A stretch of 64,000 nucleotides of DNA from Agelas oroides (GCA_949130485.1 OX422185.1:6223928-6287927); one strand, 5' to 3'. Counted from the first letter of the stretch, positions 52,755 through 63,830 are shown. The notes: generated by a model not told the origin, from the letters alone. Made by a program: numbers and translations.

Positions 52755-53445
52755 GAAGCAAACCCAAGGACGGTTTCAGAGAAGCAAACCGAAGGATGGT
52801 TCCAGAGAAGCAAACTAAAGGACGGTTTCAGAGAAGCAAACCGAAGGACGGTTTCAGAGAAGCAAACCGAAGGATGGTTTCAGAGAAGCAAACCGAAGGA
52901 CGGTTTCAGAGAAGCAAACCGAAGGACGGTTTCAGAGAAGCAAACCGAAGGATAGTTTCAGAGAAGCAAACCGAAGGACGGTTTCAGAGAAGCAAACCGA
53001 AGGATAGTTTCAGAGAAGCAAACCGAAGGATAGTTTCAGAGAAGAAAACCGAAGGATAGTTTCAGAGAAGAAAACCAAAGGATAGTTTCAGAGAAGCAAA
53101 CCGAAGGACAGTTTCAGAGAAGAAAACCAAAGGACGGTTTCAGAGAAGAAAACCAAAGGACGGTTTCAGAGAAGCAAACCGAAGGACGGTTTCAGAGAAG
53201 CAAACCGAAGGACGGTTTCAGAGAAGCAAACCGAAGGGTGGTTTCAGAGAAGCAAACCGAAGGACGGTTTCAGAGAACCAAACCGAAGGACGGTTTCAGA
53301 GAACCAAACCGAAGGATAGTTTCAGAGAAGCAAACCGAAGGACGGTTTCAGAGAAGCAAACCGAAGGATAGTTTCAGAGAAGCAAACCGAAGGATAGTTT
53401 CAGAGAAGCAAACCGAAGGACGGTTTCAGAGAAGCAAACTGACAG
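52755..53445. repeat. 26-bp minisatellite (CGGTTTCAGAGAAGCAAACC core)
   Basis: About 26 units with few variants (ACGG/ATAG/ACAG). Each unit contains a small inverted pair, CGGTTT and AAACCG. Confidence 0.97.
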
Positions 53446-53756
53446 AAGTTACACAACATATGTCTATGTTTGCCAGTTTGCTGATGGAGAAACATGCAAA
53501 CAGTTGGCTAATTGCACAATGGTGGATCACGCCTGTGCCTCAAAGGAACACTGGTGATTATGTTTAGTAAACACTTTTGACCTGTATCCCAGTGTTTGTA
53601 CCATCTGACAGTCATTTTGCCTTTCTAATGTCACCACAATACTTACAACCACATAAACAATACCGTTTGTTTGTACATAGTTGTAACAGTCACGTTGCAA
53701 CAACTGTCTTGACCACAACAAGGTGTGCACCACACAGCCATGAATTTGTGCATTGC

Positions 53757-53830
53757 TAGCCTCGTTCCCAGGTCATTCCCAGATTTTATCTCGCAGCTGT
53801 TACGAGATAAAATCTGGGGACACAAGGCTA
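53757..53830. mobile_element. 74-bp TAGCCTCG-family element with perfect 9-bp TSD
   Basis: Ends tagcctcgttcccaggtc and ggggacacaaggcta, with inner arms CAGATTTTATCTCG and complement. GTGCATTGC flanks both sides. Confidence 0.9.
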
Positions 53831-54134
53831 GTGCATTGCTAGGAAGATGTAGAGTAACAAGAATGATGTGGGCGGGGCCTGGGAACGAGGCTAGGCTGAG
53901 CCTGAGCCTGTTGGTTTCATTTTAGGTGCCATGGCACACGAAAACATGCACACAGACCATGCATGAACAATCAACGAACCACATCTCCCTTATAAAACAG
54001 GCCTAGATGTATGTAACCATTCTGTTGTGCTGTGTACTATATCATGCTAGCCTTGTTCCCAGGCTCCCACTAAGCTGTCCATCACCTGCTGAACTGCAAG
54101 CAGTGGAAAGCTGGGTATGGGCCTGGGAACTAAA

Positions 54135-54500
54135 ACAAGATGTTTCATGCGCACATTGTACATCAGGCATCCTCAGAATTAGTCTCGTGCCCAGCCCCCA
54201 CCTGCATGGAGAGGGTCTGGTGACATTCGGCTGATTCCTCGGGATTAATAGCTTACTGTATGCCAAAAAAGTGCTGTGTCATCATGCTGAAGTAGCCAAG
54301 GATTTCCGGTGTTGCAACCACAGATTGTGTTTTCTGCAATATGATTGGCGGTTGGAAAATTCTCTGCAGAAAGCAATCAATGTTAATGAAGCCCGAGCAA
54401 TCAGCTGAACGTCACCAGACCCTCTCCTCTCAGGTGGAGTCTGGGCACAAGAGTAATTCCGAAGATGCCTGATGTACAACGTGCGCATGAAACATCTTGT
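54135..54500. mobile_element. Fold-back with nested TAGTCTCGTG-type element
   Basis: Outer arms (caagatgtttcatgcgcaca ... tacatcaggcatc, and complement) surround an inner element at 54180-54455 with ends TAGTCTCGTGCCCAGCCCCC and ctgggcacaagagta and long arms (gagagggtctggtgac). Confidence 0.65.
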
Positions 54501-54629
54501 GTTGGTTCCCAGGCCCATATCCAGCGTTTCATGACCTCAGAATGGGATCAGTTTGCAAAATGTAAAGAATAGCTTGTCATGCAGCCATTTGTCCTCCTCG
54601 GTCAGTATCCCCTACCAGCAGTGTTATTA

Positions 54630-54905
54630 TTTTAGTTAACTAAAGCTAAAACTAAAACGCATTTTAGTAAGTTACATTTCACGTCAGTAATTAAAACTAA
54701 AACTAATACGAATGCTATCTTATGTGTTAATAAAAACTACACACTAAACTAATTTGAAATGACCCAGAAATGGTAGTTAACTAAAAGTATCGATACTAAC
54801 CCTTTTTAGATTTAGCAATTAAAACTAAACTAAACTAACAATTTCAATTTGTAGCCTAATTAAACTAACTAAACTACTGGGCCGAACATTAAACTAAAAC
54901 AACAC
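54630..54905. repeat. A-rich low-complexity tract (ACTAAAACTAAA type)
   Basis: Irregular repetition of taaaactaaa and complement-like ttagtt motifs; no gene. Confidence 0.75.
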
Positions 54906-56029
54906 TGCCTACTAGGTGTACTGGAGCTCAAAACTTTATATGGTATACAATCAGGACTTCATATGGTATACACTATCAGTCATTACCTTCACAGTGAATA
55001 TCATTTGCAATGTTTTAATCAGCAGGGGTAAAGCCACTGTTTGTTGAATATAAGTCCCCACCTGCATGCTTTTTTGGGACTCTCTTTGCTGGCCCATTAC
55101 CGTCGATCTCGTGCTCTGTATGCATCACTGCTGAGTTACATATTGATTTGGAACTACTCCCCAATACTCCTGTCCTCTGCCATGGTCCAGCATTGGAGGC
55201 CCTGCACACTGGAGGCCCTGCAAATCCAGATGACACCCTCAGAGGAGTGCTTCAACCGAGATGGAGGACTGGAAGTCCCTGGTTGCTGGACCGCTGTGAT
55301 GAAAACGTAGGGAGGAGCAATCCTCACGACCTTTGACCTCCAATGATGTGTATCCTCAGTAGTGCATGGCTATAAATAGCATCGTTTGTTCGCACTTCTT
55401 CACTTTCGCCCTGATGATGACTGGAGCATTCAGTCGAAATGTCGGCAAGTTATTTTCCGAGCTCAAGTTGGTAACAGATAACCTTCCTCTTCATGAAGCC
55501 ACTGAAAGCTACAAAATGTCTCCTTCCCAAAAACATCCGAGTGCTCACCCCAACAAGATGCTACATTTCGTGATTCTTTGATTGAGGGGGTGTGGCCTCG
55601 AGTCCAGGAGCCAAACTTTTATTTCAGGCGACAAAATTATAATGGTACAATGGTAATGGCCACCCACCAGCATGAGCTTCTCTAATGAGAAACTAACATT
55701 CAGCAAATAGTGGCCTAATGTATTCCCTGGTTTTGTAGCATGTCAGTCATAATTTGACACGCGTCGGGCACACCCACTTTTCGATTTTTCGAGGGTCTGG
55801 TTCCGAGACTACACCCACTGTCACAATGCATGCTGAGTCACGTGGTCAATATACGCTAAACCCCATTTTTGCACCTACCGCAGTATTTAATAAATATGCA
55901 GTTGCTACGAACCATGCAACAGCTTACCGAGGTGTTGACAAGTACGCTGCGTTGTTGCTAGTGGCAGCGGACGATCAACGCCACTGGTATTGCAGGCTCA
56001 GGACTGCTCTTAGCTAATTATCACATGAC
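54906..56029. other. Upstream flank of the C2-Death gene
   Basis: It contains a half-copy of the 52524-52680 palindrome (about 55412-55490) and no supported gene. A degenerate TAGCCT element (56030-56116; flanks TCACATGAC and TCACGTTGC, 6 of 9) borders the promoter. Confidence 0.45.
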
Positions 56030-56162
56030 TAGCCTTCTTCCACGGCCACACGAGGGCGCTTAGTAGAGCGCCGCGCCTGGAACACGATCCTATATCTAGA
56101 TCTGGGAACGAGGCTATCACGTTGCAGCGCGCGCATGCATGTGCATGTGCAGCTCAGTTGCG

Positions 56163-56235
56163 TTACGTCATAAACTAGAGATAATAAATAATGCGCGGCG
56201 CGGTCGAGGATAATGTTGCATAATTAAATATTAAT
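56163..56235 (+). promoter_or_regulatory. Candidate promoter of the C2-Death gene
   Basis: A CRE/ATF-like octamer TTACGTCA lies at 56163-56170, about 126 bp upstream of the ATG. It is followed by AT-rich TATA-like stretches (ATAATAAATAATG near 56184, and 56218-56235) inside locally CpG-rich DNA. Position and composition fit a core promoter; no transcription start is visible in sequence alone. Confidence 0.4.
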
Positions 56236-56295
56236 TTGATCCTTGTGACTAACGCCCCGCCCGTAGAAGCGATTGTGAAGACGCGCGCTGTGAAA

Positions 56296-57573
56296 ATGGC
56301 TATACGGATGATAGTAAAGGCAGCAAATGATCTGCCCAAGGCTGACCGATTAAGCAAAAGTGATCCTTACTGCGAGTTTACTTTCCACGAGGAGAAGCAA
56401 TCGACGAAAGTTATAAACAACAGCCAGAACCCCAAGTGGAACGAATCGTTCAAATGGACGCTAGAAGTCGTCCCAGAGCCGACTGAAGGCATACAAGCAA
56501 TGATATTTGACCATGAAACTGTAGGAAAGAACAAAGTTATCGCGAAGGGGGTGGTGCCACTGGCGGAGGTACTGGAAAAGGGTAGCGCAAAGCTCGAGGT
56601 TGCTCTGCAATCTCCTAAAGATCAACCGCTGGAGTCGACATTATCTGTAGAAATGCTCTACAAAGCTCCTGCATCCATGGTGTTACAGCAACATGTAAAT
56701 GAAAGCGAAAGTGCAATGGATAAGCTACAGGTGCAGTTGAATTCTACACGAACGCGTCTTCTTGAGGTAGAGTCTGAACTGCGAAAGGTGTCTGAAGCGG
56801 AAGCAGAGAACAAAATGGATCTCTCTGCCAAAAAAGAAACCGTGGTGGTTTTAGCCAAGCTCATTGCTAGTGAGAAGGAACACTATGAGGCTAAACTGCG
56901 TGACGAAAAGCTATACTTACAGGATCAAGTGCAGGAGCTCACTGCAAGGCTAGAGCAAGAGCGTAGAGGAGGGGGAGGAAGTCAAAGTGCCACACAGCTA
57001 CAGGAAGCCAATGATCAGCTGCAGGAAGTTGAACGCCAGCAGAAAATTCTACAGAAGGTCATCCCTGGGTTCAAAACAGGTGAAGAGGGTGACGAGCAGT
57101 CTGCTATTGAGACACCAGGGATTGAATCGGCCAGTGTTCCACAGTTTGAGGAAGTAGAGGACAGAGTTCTTACAACTGATGACCTTAATCGAGTCAGGGC
57201 TGCAATCATCGATGCTGCTACCAAGTGGCACAGCATTGGAGTGATCCTTGGCCTGAGGCCTTCCACTCTGAAACTGATCAAGGTTGCCAACTTTGATGAT
57301 GTGGAGTTCTGCCTTAATGCCATGCTCGCTCATTGGTTGAACCAAGATTACCTTGTGACCAAACATGGCCAACCGACCTGGAGAAAGTTGCTAATAGCCA
57401 TTGCACACCCAGCCGGAGGCGATAACACGAGTCTTGCTAACCGTGTTGCAATGGGACGGCAGCCGAAATTTCCTGGAGATACCAAACAGCAAGGTGAGAG
57501 CCATGAGGATGAGCAGACACCTCTTTTGCACCCAAGTGATGAAAGCAAAAAAGTATGTTGTACCATTCTATAG
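56296..57573 (+). CDS. C2-coiled coil-Death domain protein with C-terminal CaaX box
   Basis: This single open exon encodes 425 residues from the ATG at 56296 (context AAAATGG). The frame is open a further 20 codons upstream but without an ATG. Residues 1-115 form a C2 domain with D17, the SDPY motif (D23) and the NPKWNESF motif. The second calcium loop is FDHETVGKN, keeping D72 but with H73/E74 and N79 where acidic residues are common, so calcium binding may be weak. A coiled coil spans about 140-255 around a glycine-rich break (225-228). A Death domain covers about 293-385, with tryptophans (KWHSIG, AHWL, TWRKLL) at typical helix positions. The protein ends CCTIL: a CaaX box with terminal Leu, predicting geranylgeranylation, preceded by another Cys. 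A membrane-tethered death-fold adaptor is the inferred role. No close named orthologue is recognised. Confidence 0.85.
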   Translation: MAIRMIVKAANDLPKADRLSKSDPYCEFTFHEEKQSTKVINNSQNPKWNESFKWTLEVVPEPTEGIQAMIFDHETVGKNKVIAKGVVPLAEVLEKGSAKLEVALQSPKDQPLESTLSVEMLYKAPASMVLQQHVNESESAMDKLQVQLNSTRTRLLEVESELRKVSEAEAENKMDLSAKKETVVVLAKLIASEKEHYEAKLRDEKLYLQDQVQELTARLEQERRGGGGSQSATQLQEANDQLQEVERQQKILQKVIPGFKTGEEGDEQSAIETPGIESASVPQFEEVEDRVLTTDDLNRVRAAIIDAATKWHSIGVILGLRPSTLKLIKVANFDDVEFCLNAMLAHWLNQDYLVTKHGQPTWRKLLIAIAHPAGGDNTSLANRVAMGRQPKFPGDTKQQGESHEDEQTPLLHPSDESKKVCCTIL

Positions 57574-57840
57574 TTGAATGGGAAGAAAGTGATATTCAGA
57601 CAGACATGCTACAAAGCGTGTGTATGACATTGTCGTTTGACATAGCATAAAGACCTTTGACATGATTTTGTGTGTGTGCCCTTAAGTTCAAGTTGATATG
57701 CACTTGTGTCCACCCAACAGAATTTTGTTTGCACGATGTTGCTCACTGAATGAAACCAACCTACGATGTAGTGATACCACAGTCAGTTGACATAAGGCAG
57801 CACTTTGAAGTTTACTATGGTCATCTGGATGTAACCAAAA

Positions 57841-57846
57841 ATAAAG
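57841..57846 (+). terminator. Polyadenylation signal AATAAA of the C2-Death gene
   Basis: A canonical AATAAA lies 268 bp downstream of the stop codon at 57573. It is the first one on this strand in the 3' flank that I noticed. Confidence 0.55.
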
Positions 57847-58024
57847 AAGCCTGTCCCCCAATCTAATCAGTTGGTTGCCGTTAGGCCTCCCGTGACATGG
57901 CTAAATTTTATATTAAATGTCATGTAATTTTATGTCATTATATGACGATATGTCATGACATGAGGTTCATTTTTGTCTATCACTGCATGGAAAAAGTCAT
58001 AAATAACTATTAACTTAGTATGCT

Positions 58025-58169
58025 TAGCATCGTTCCCAGGCCCACCCCGTTTTTTGTTCTTCGGTTTGCGTTCAATATAATACACGGAAGCGTAAGAGCA
58101 CATATTATATTGAACGCAAACCGAAGAACAAAAAAAAAAAAAAAACGGGATAGGCCTGGGAACGAGGCT
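58025..58169. mobile_element. 145-bp TAGCATCG/TAGCCTCG element with perfect 9-bp TSD
   Basis: Arms agcatcgttcccaggccc and complement, inner arms gttcttcggtttgcgttcaa and complement. TAGTATGCT flanks both sides. A run of about 15 A lies in the right arm. Confidence 0.92.
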
Positions 58170-58755
58170 ATAGTATGCTAGTGTTTGGTAAGTTATGAGT
58201 ACATGTGACCTTTCAGAAGTAGGTCTGTTGGCTCAAATTTCCTACATTTTGTGTCTGCTTCTTGTATGTTCAGGTAAATCCCAGGTATGTAATTATGCAA
58301 ATGCATACTGTTTACGATATAGCCTTGGCTTATGTCATATCATGTCCAATCCACTTTATGTCATGACATAACGACATACGATATATTGTGGCAGCCCTAG
58401 AACTTGCCCGTAGGAAGCTCAAGATGAGAATATAAACAGGGTCAGCATAACTAAGCCCAGTAAACTGTTAAGTAACCTGTAGTCTTCAGACGCCACAGTT
58501 TTATGCCAAGACTCTGCAGGGGTATGTATCTTGGGGTGTGGTCTTGGGCTCGGTGAAAGAAGAAATGGTGAGGATCTGTTACTAGCAGACAAGCACTGGT
58601 ACAGTTATGTAAGCAGCTATATACTTATCATAAAGCATTGTTAACTACTATATTTAGTTTGTATATAGTCAGCTCATGTCTCACATGGTCAACATCCACT
58701 ACTGCAACATTCAACTCGATTTGGTAAGTAGCTACTCACTGCAGGTTTATTAATA

Positions 58756-59105
58756 CAAAGTGGCTAGAGAGTCGGTAGTGGAAATTAAATTCCAGGGTCG
58801 ATAACTTCTTATAGCAAACTCCAATTTTAATGAAACTAGTATCAGTAGATAGAGCAAGCTGTTTAGTACAGCTGCCGTACTTAGTAAAATTCACTTCGCA
58901 TAATCTTAAAGTACCGGTACCGGTTCTTTAAGCGTTTGTATTTGTATTTACGACAATATAAAGCACAGCTTAACGAAAAGGGTATCATTTTGTAGCTCTT
59001 TTAGAGCTCTATCTACTGATACTAGTTTTGTTAAAATTGGAGTTTGCTATCAGAATTTATCGACCCTAGAATTTAATTTCCACTACCGGCTCTCTAGTCA
59101 CTTCG
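58756..59105. mobile_element. 350-bp MITE with CTAGAGAG ends and perfect 9-bp TSD
   Basis: Arms of about 95 bp (CAAAGTGGCTAGAGAGTCGG and near complement). TTATTAATA is duplicated at 58747-58755 and 59106-59114. Termini differ from the TAGYCTCG family. Confidence 0.9.
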
Positions 59106-59185
59106 TTATTAATATATTATCACACTTGGGGTAGGTAGTATTCTTACTTACATACTGCATGTCCGGCATGCTATAGCTCAGCATG

Positions 59186-59569
59186 TAGGCTCTTCCACAT
59201 TACGCTCAACAAATTACATATGCTCCAATGCTGCCAAATGTAGCCTATTATACCATAATCCTTGCCCATTATTCCATATTACAAGAGTGTGATCGAAACG
59301 TTGCAAAAATAAAAATTTGCCAACTATACCATGACTTGTCCATTGTATATCGTAACACATGGTAACATGACGCTCAAGGGGTACAACATTATAAAATATT
59401 ATCTGAAGCACGAGACACTTCAATATAGTCTTCAAAAGCATGTTGCTATGGATCCAAAGACTCACAATTAGTTTCTTCACTGTTATTTTATACAATATTA
59501 ATCTGAAGCACACGAGACACAGTTACCTATTATGCTCAAAACAATGCCAGCATAATGTGGAAGAGCCTA
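59186..59569. mobile_element. 384-bp MITE with TAGGCTCTTCC ends and perfect 8-bp TSD
   Basis: Ends TAGGCTCTTCCACATTA and exact complement. TCAGCATG is duplicated at 59178-59185 and 59570-59577. An 8-bp duplication fits hAT-type integration, but no transposase is present. Confidence 0.88.
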
Positions 59570-59664
59570 TCAGCATGACTGTAATGTCTAATCTTGTCCA
59601 ACTGAATAGTTGTAAATTAGTGTTGTAGCCACAACAAGACAATGTTGGCTGGGCACTTACTGTA

Positions 59665-59709
59665 TAGCCTCATACCCAGAAGAGGAAATGAGCCTGGGAA
59701 CGAGGCTGT
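59665..59709. mobile_element. 45-bp TAGCCTCA palindromic element, no clear TSD
   Basis: Ends tagcctcatacccag and ctgggaacgaggct are near complements; flanking nonamers do not match. Confidence 0.55.
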
Positions 59710-60164
59710 ATACACTTACTGGGGGCTTCAAGGAGCAGGCAAACCTGCATGGGTCCTCTGAACACCATTGTACACGTGCAGCGAAATATGATACCTGGCA
59801 AATTGCCAAAATATTGGTCCATGTGCAGAATAATGCCCTGACCACATAGCAGAGATTCAGTGGTAACAGTGTCAGATAATATAATTGGAGTGGAACTGGA
59901 ATGCTATTGTATAATTATGGTTCACTAGAGCCTTCACTCCCAAATACCACATAATTATGGTAACTATAGCAACTACTATAGTTCTGTAGTTGGAGTACCA
60001 CTTAAACCCACTGGACCTCTGACATTGGAACTATAGCCTATAGATGCCGCCATGCCGGGTATTACATTTGTAAACACATTGCTCACGCAGGCTTGGTTTC
60101 CACCTATACTTCAGCATGTGAATAGCAAGCATGCCTTCACCATACATTAGCGCTGGTTATCAGT

Positions 60165-60255
60165 GGTTTTCATGGGCGGCTGATTGTTAGTGGTTTTCAT
60201 GGGCTGGTAAGGTTTTCATGGGCGGTTAATTGTTAGTGGTTTTCATGGGCAGTTT
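60165..60255. repeat. Tandem GTTTTCATGGGC repeat
   Basis: Four diverged units of ggttttcatgggcggttaat with variable spacing. Confidence 0.85.
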
Positions 60256-61120
60256 TCTATATTAGGTATAGGTGTAGTAACAAAAAGCAGCAAACAAAAG
60301 CCAAAAATATGTAGCTACCTCAATACACGCATGGATTACTTAGCTATAGGAGGTTCCATTAATTTAGCTATACTGCCATTGTGACTGCCACACCTTATAT
60401 ATTATAGTATTTGTGCCTTGGAATTTTGGGGTTTTAAAAAGTGTATAGCTAGCTAGGCTGAGCACTGCTGTGTGTTCTGAACGTCAATTGTAGTATACAA
60501 GACACTATTAAATACTTGATGGGCCATGCCAAACACCCATTGTAATTCCTGTAAATGGTCCTGAAGTGAATTTTACTTTGAAAGGAGCATAAAAGGTGAC
60601 TTCTTGAGTATAGTGGGTACTTTGTGTAAGCATAATGGGCTGTATCCTTGAGCATTAATACCATAATGGGCCAGAAAAAACACATGCAGACCTGGGAACG
60701 AGGCTAACAGTTACATATGCACTGAACATTAACTTTGTTGTAGTTGCCATCAGAACGACTTTTTCTGTAGTTACGTACACACTTCATTGACAGGGGTAAT
60801 GGAGAGGAAGGGTGGCCAAAATGGAAGGAGAGGGCCAGCCTGTTAAACATTAAAAACTGAATGATTAGAAACCCTGGAACCTCATTTCCCTACATCTCTG
60901 AGCATGCTGTGCAAGAGCTAGCTACTAGTGTCTATCAATGACTTTCAGTGGCGTAGCCAAGGTACACTGGGGCACGTGCCCTAGCAACTAGAGGCTGTGC
61001 CCCACTGGTATAGGCATGCCTGAAAATTATCAACACCAAATATACTGTTGCCAATCACGAATTGGGCGCTAAAAATGCATAAATATCAAGCTGCACAGTA
61101 TATAGCTATCTGCATGCATG
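60256..61120. other. AT-rich spacer
   Basis: No gene or complete repeat element recognised; one solitary ctgggaacgaggcta half-end at about 60693. Confidence 0.45.
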
Positions 61121-61522
61121 CACTGCAAAAACAAGTTGGTTGTTTTAACCACAGAGTGGTCACCCTGGCTGCAGGCAATCTGAAAAGATAGTGGTTATGA
61201 CATAAGGTGACTAGAGAGGCAGTCGCCTTGAGCATCTTACAACCATAATCCTGCTGAGGGAACCACCTGCTTGCATTGAAATTATGAAAGCTCCTTGCTA
61301 CAACTTTTGAAATGCATTTGTAAAGACTCCCTAGATGTTTTGAGTTGGTTGTCAATGCATGTATTGTGGTTGTAAGATGAACTGGGTCAGGTTGTTTACA
61401 CGCAGTTGCATTTCTGGTTGCTAATTAGTCTCTAATACGACAAGTAAAACTCTCATAACCACAGCTTGACTGTAACCAGCTAGGGTAACCACTCTGTGGT
61501 TAAAACAACAGTTTTTGCAGTG
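61121..61522. mobile_element. Palindromic MITE, family 1, copy 2
   Basis: Ends CACTGCAAAAAC and GTTTTTGCAGTG are exact complements. Next arms GGTTGTTTTAACCACAGAGT and complement match the copy at 391-780. Confidence 0.85.
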
Positions 61523-61844
61523 ATATATCCTCAGAATAATGAGGTCTGGTATGCTCTGATCTCAATGTATGCGAGTTTGCCGTAAGTGACTTTACACTGC
61601 GCACAGGTTTGTACCAAAGGCATGGTCGAAGTGCTCCTGATTCAAGGCGATGGTATGGCCTAAAATAGCCTCAGAATCAACCTGGGAAGCTCAAAAATTC
61701 CATACTTTTCTGGGGGGGGCATGCCCCCACACCCCTCTAGTTGCTTCTGCATTTTCCACAGAAGTTGTCGCAAATGTAGTGTGCCCTGGCATCGGCTGTG
61801 TTCTGGCTCTGATGATATTGTTTATTATGTGCACAGTAGAATCT

Positions 61845-62440
61845 CCATTATGATATTCAGTCCACTATACTTTCTATGGCAAGTAGTGAGAAAAAGTGTC
61901 AATTCCATATGTACATTGTGAGTTGGAACTTAGCCCACCATATCAATGCTGAACCCACGTTTTAAACCTGCTATATGCACTGCATGCCAACTTCATTTGG
62001 CATTGCTCAGGATTTTATGTTCGAGAAGTGTATAAAAGGTCACAGTTACCTTGATCAAGCAACCATTGTCCTTCAGTGCATGAAGGTATTGATATGGCGG
62101 GCTAGGTTCCAACTCAAAAAGCGAGGGGGAGGCACTTAGCTATATGTCCCGCATTGAAGCGTTTGCAACAAAATTGAATCAAGCAATCAAAGCCCTTTTT
62201 GAGAGCCGATCAAGGGATCAAGAACGCAACTGCAATTTGACACCGGACATTTGAATCACTGAAATCAAGCGATCAAGCGCTTCAGAAGGGAACAATCAAG
62301 CGATCAAGCGCTTCAGAAGGAAATCACACATGTCCAGTACAGAGCACACACCTACACACTCTTCCATCTCAGTGACCTCAGTACAACTATAAGTGACTAT
62401 CCCTCGAAAAAGTGAATATAGTGGACTGAATATCATAATT
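61845..62440. mobile_element. MITE-like inverted repeat with GATATTCAGTCCACTATA arms
   Basis: Arms 61848-61875 and 62409-62438, and inner arms GAGTTGGAACTTAGCCCACC / complement (61920-61950 and 62087-62118). The interior holds a small direct repeat gcgatcaagcgcttcagaag (62270-62320). Confidence 0.65.
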
Positions 62441-62639
62441 GAAAGATATGATGCTGGCAAAAAAAAATTGTAGCCTCGTTGTTGTTGTTGTTGTTATACT
62501 GTCTAATTATAATTTAGTGCTTGCACATGTTTGCAAGTGCACTGTGAGCATGTTGTGTTGGAACCTGTAACCAGCTAGCTAGCTACTTGTGTCAATCAAT
62601 ATGTTTTGATCATGTAGTTAATGTTTATGAGATCAACCG

Positions 62640-63260
62640 TCTAGCTCTCCATCGAGAGTTAATTGAAGCGCGGGAACGTCAATACTTCCGGCTTCTGTGA
62701 AGCCAGCCCCGCCTACTTAAAGCTGCTGTTGTAAGTGCATGAAGTACCTTACAGAGTGCATCATGGGGTAGAAAATAATTCTTTTCCAGCATCATCTCTC
62801 AAGGCTGCATGCACCAGCGACATTTGCGTTAACCCAGTTCAGCCTACTTCTGGCTTCTGGGAAAACTAGCCCCGCCTACATGCTGCCGTGTGGGATACTC
62901 GGCCGGGGATACTCTACAGTGCCCCGCCTACATGTTGCTGTGCGGTTTATAAGTACGTACATGGATACTCTACAGTGCCGCCGGTGCCTTTCAAGTTTGA
63001 TTGTGAGGCGATTATGGTACAAAGGTCATCTCCACCCGTGCGGATCAGGTGATGCTTTTATATCGTGATTTGACCGCGCCCGACCACACGTTGATGCTGA
63101 AGTGTGCAAAGGTCAGACGCAGGTATAGGGGTAGGAAGCTGGCTAAAACGTGCGTTTCTCTCTTGTACAGCAGTCATACAGGTTTCGTGAAAAAGACGAG
63201 GAATTCTGAGCTACAAGCAGTACAGAGGACTGGCAACCGCAGCCATTAAAGTTGAAAGGT
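62640..63260. other. CpG-containing region with short direct repeats
   Basis: Repeated AGCCCCGCCTAC (two copies, plus a CCCCGCCTACATG variant) and ggatactctacagtgcc (two copies). No gene with recognisable domains; it could be a promoter-proximal region of a gene outside the window. Confidence 0.35.
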
Positions 63261-63510
63261 GGGGCTACCGCAACAATAGGAGGGAGGTGAATGCGATGGT
63301 TTGTAGTATAAATTTCCGACCTCTGGCTGTTTTGCAGTACCACTGAACTTTGCATATAACATTGCCATAGTAACAAAAACCTCTGAGTCACTGGTTGCTT
63401 GCATGTGCCTAGTCAGTTTATCTGTTCCAACCGCAGATTTTGCAGCTCAGTGGTCAACATGTAGACAGTATAGTGATCATGTTACCTTAATTGAATATTG
63501 AGCATCAGTA

Positions 63511-63830
63511 CAGTGAATCCTCACTTATCCGGCTACAACGGGACCAGACCACAGCCAGATAGCCGGATATGTGAATCATCACAAATAGATGTATCATTAT
63601 TAGCACTGTCGTTTCCTGTCATGTTATCCTTCGGTGCAAATAATTGTCGTATTTTGGCCTCTTCAGGCTTCGGACGGTTGAAATTCCAGCATCTTTGTGT
63701 GGTTACTCCTCCCTTCAAACGATACTTTTGTTCCATGCGCACCGTGGGTTTTAAATAGAATGCACAGAGATTGAGGCCGGATAATCCTAGCAGCTGGGTA
63801 GTTGAGGTTCGGATTAGCGAGGTTCCACTG
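63511..63830. mobile_element. pogo/Tigger-type MITE with TA target duplication
   Basis: Ends CAGTGAATCCTCACTTATCC and ggattagcgaggttccactg follow the pogo-like CAGT...CCTC.nTTATCCG pattern, flanked by TA on both sides (63509-63510 and 63831-63832). The 320-bp copy is non-autonomous. Confidence 0.85.

Noticed and set aside
52755..53445. CRISPR-like repeat array
   Set aside because: Units are contiguous without unique spacers, and the genome is eukaryotic; this is a minisatellite.
52688..53567. Repetitive open frames with a 26-residue period
   Set aside because: Three 26-bp units equal 26 codons, so the minisatellite stays open by chance. No start context, splice sites or domain support a protein.
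62088..62330. Possible small gene around repeated ATCAAGCGATCAAGCGCTTC
   Set aside because: The segment is part of the interior of a fold-back element and has no sustained open frame.
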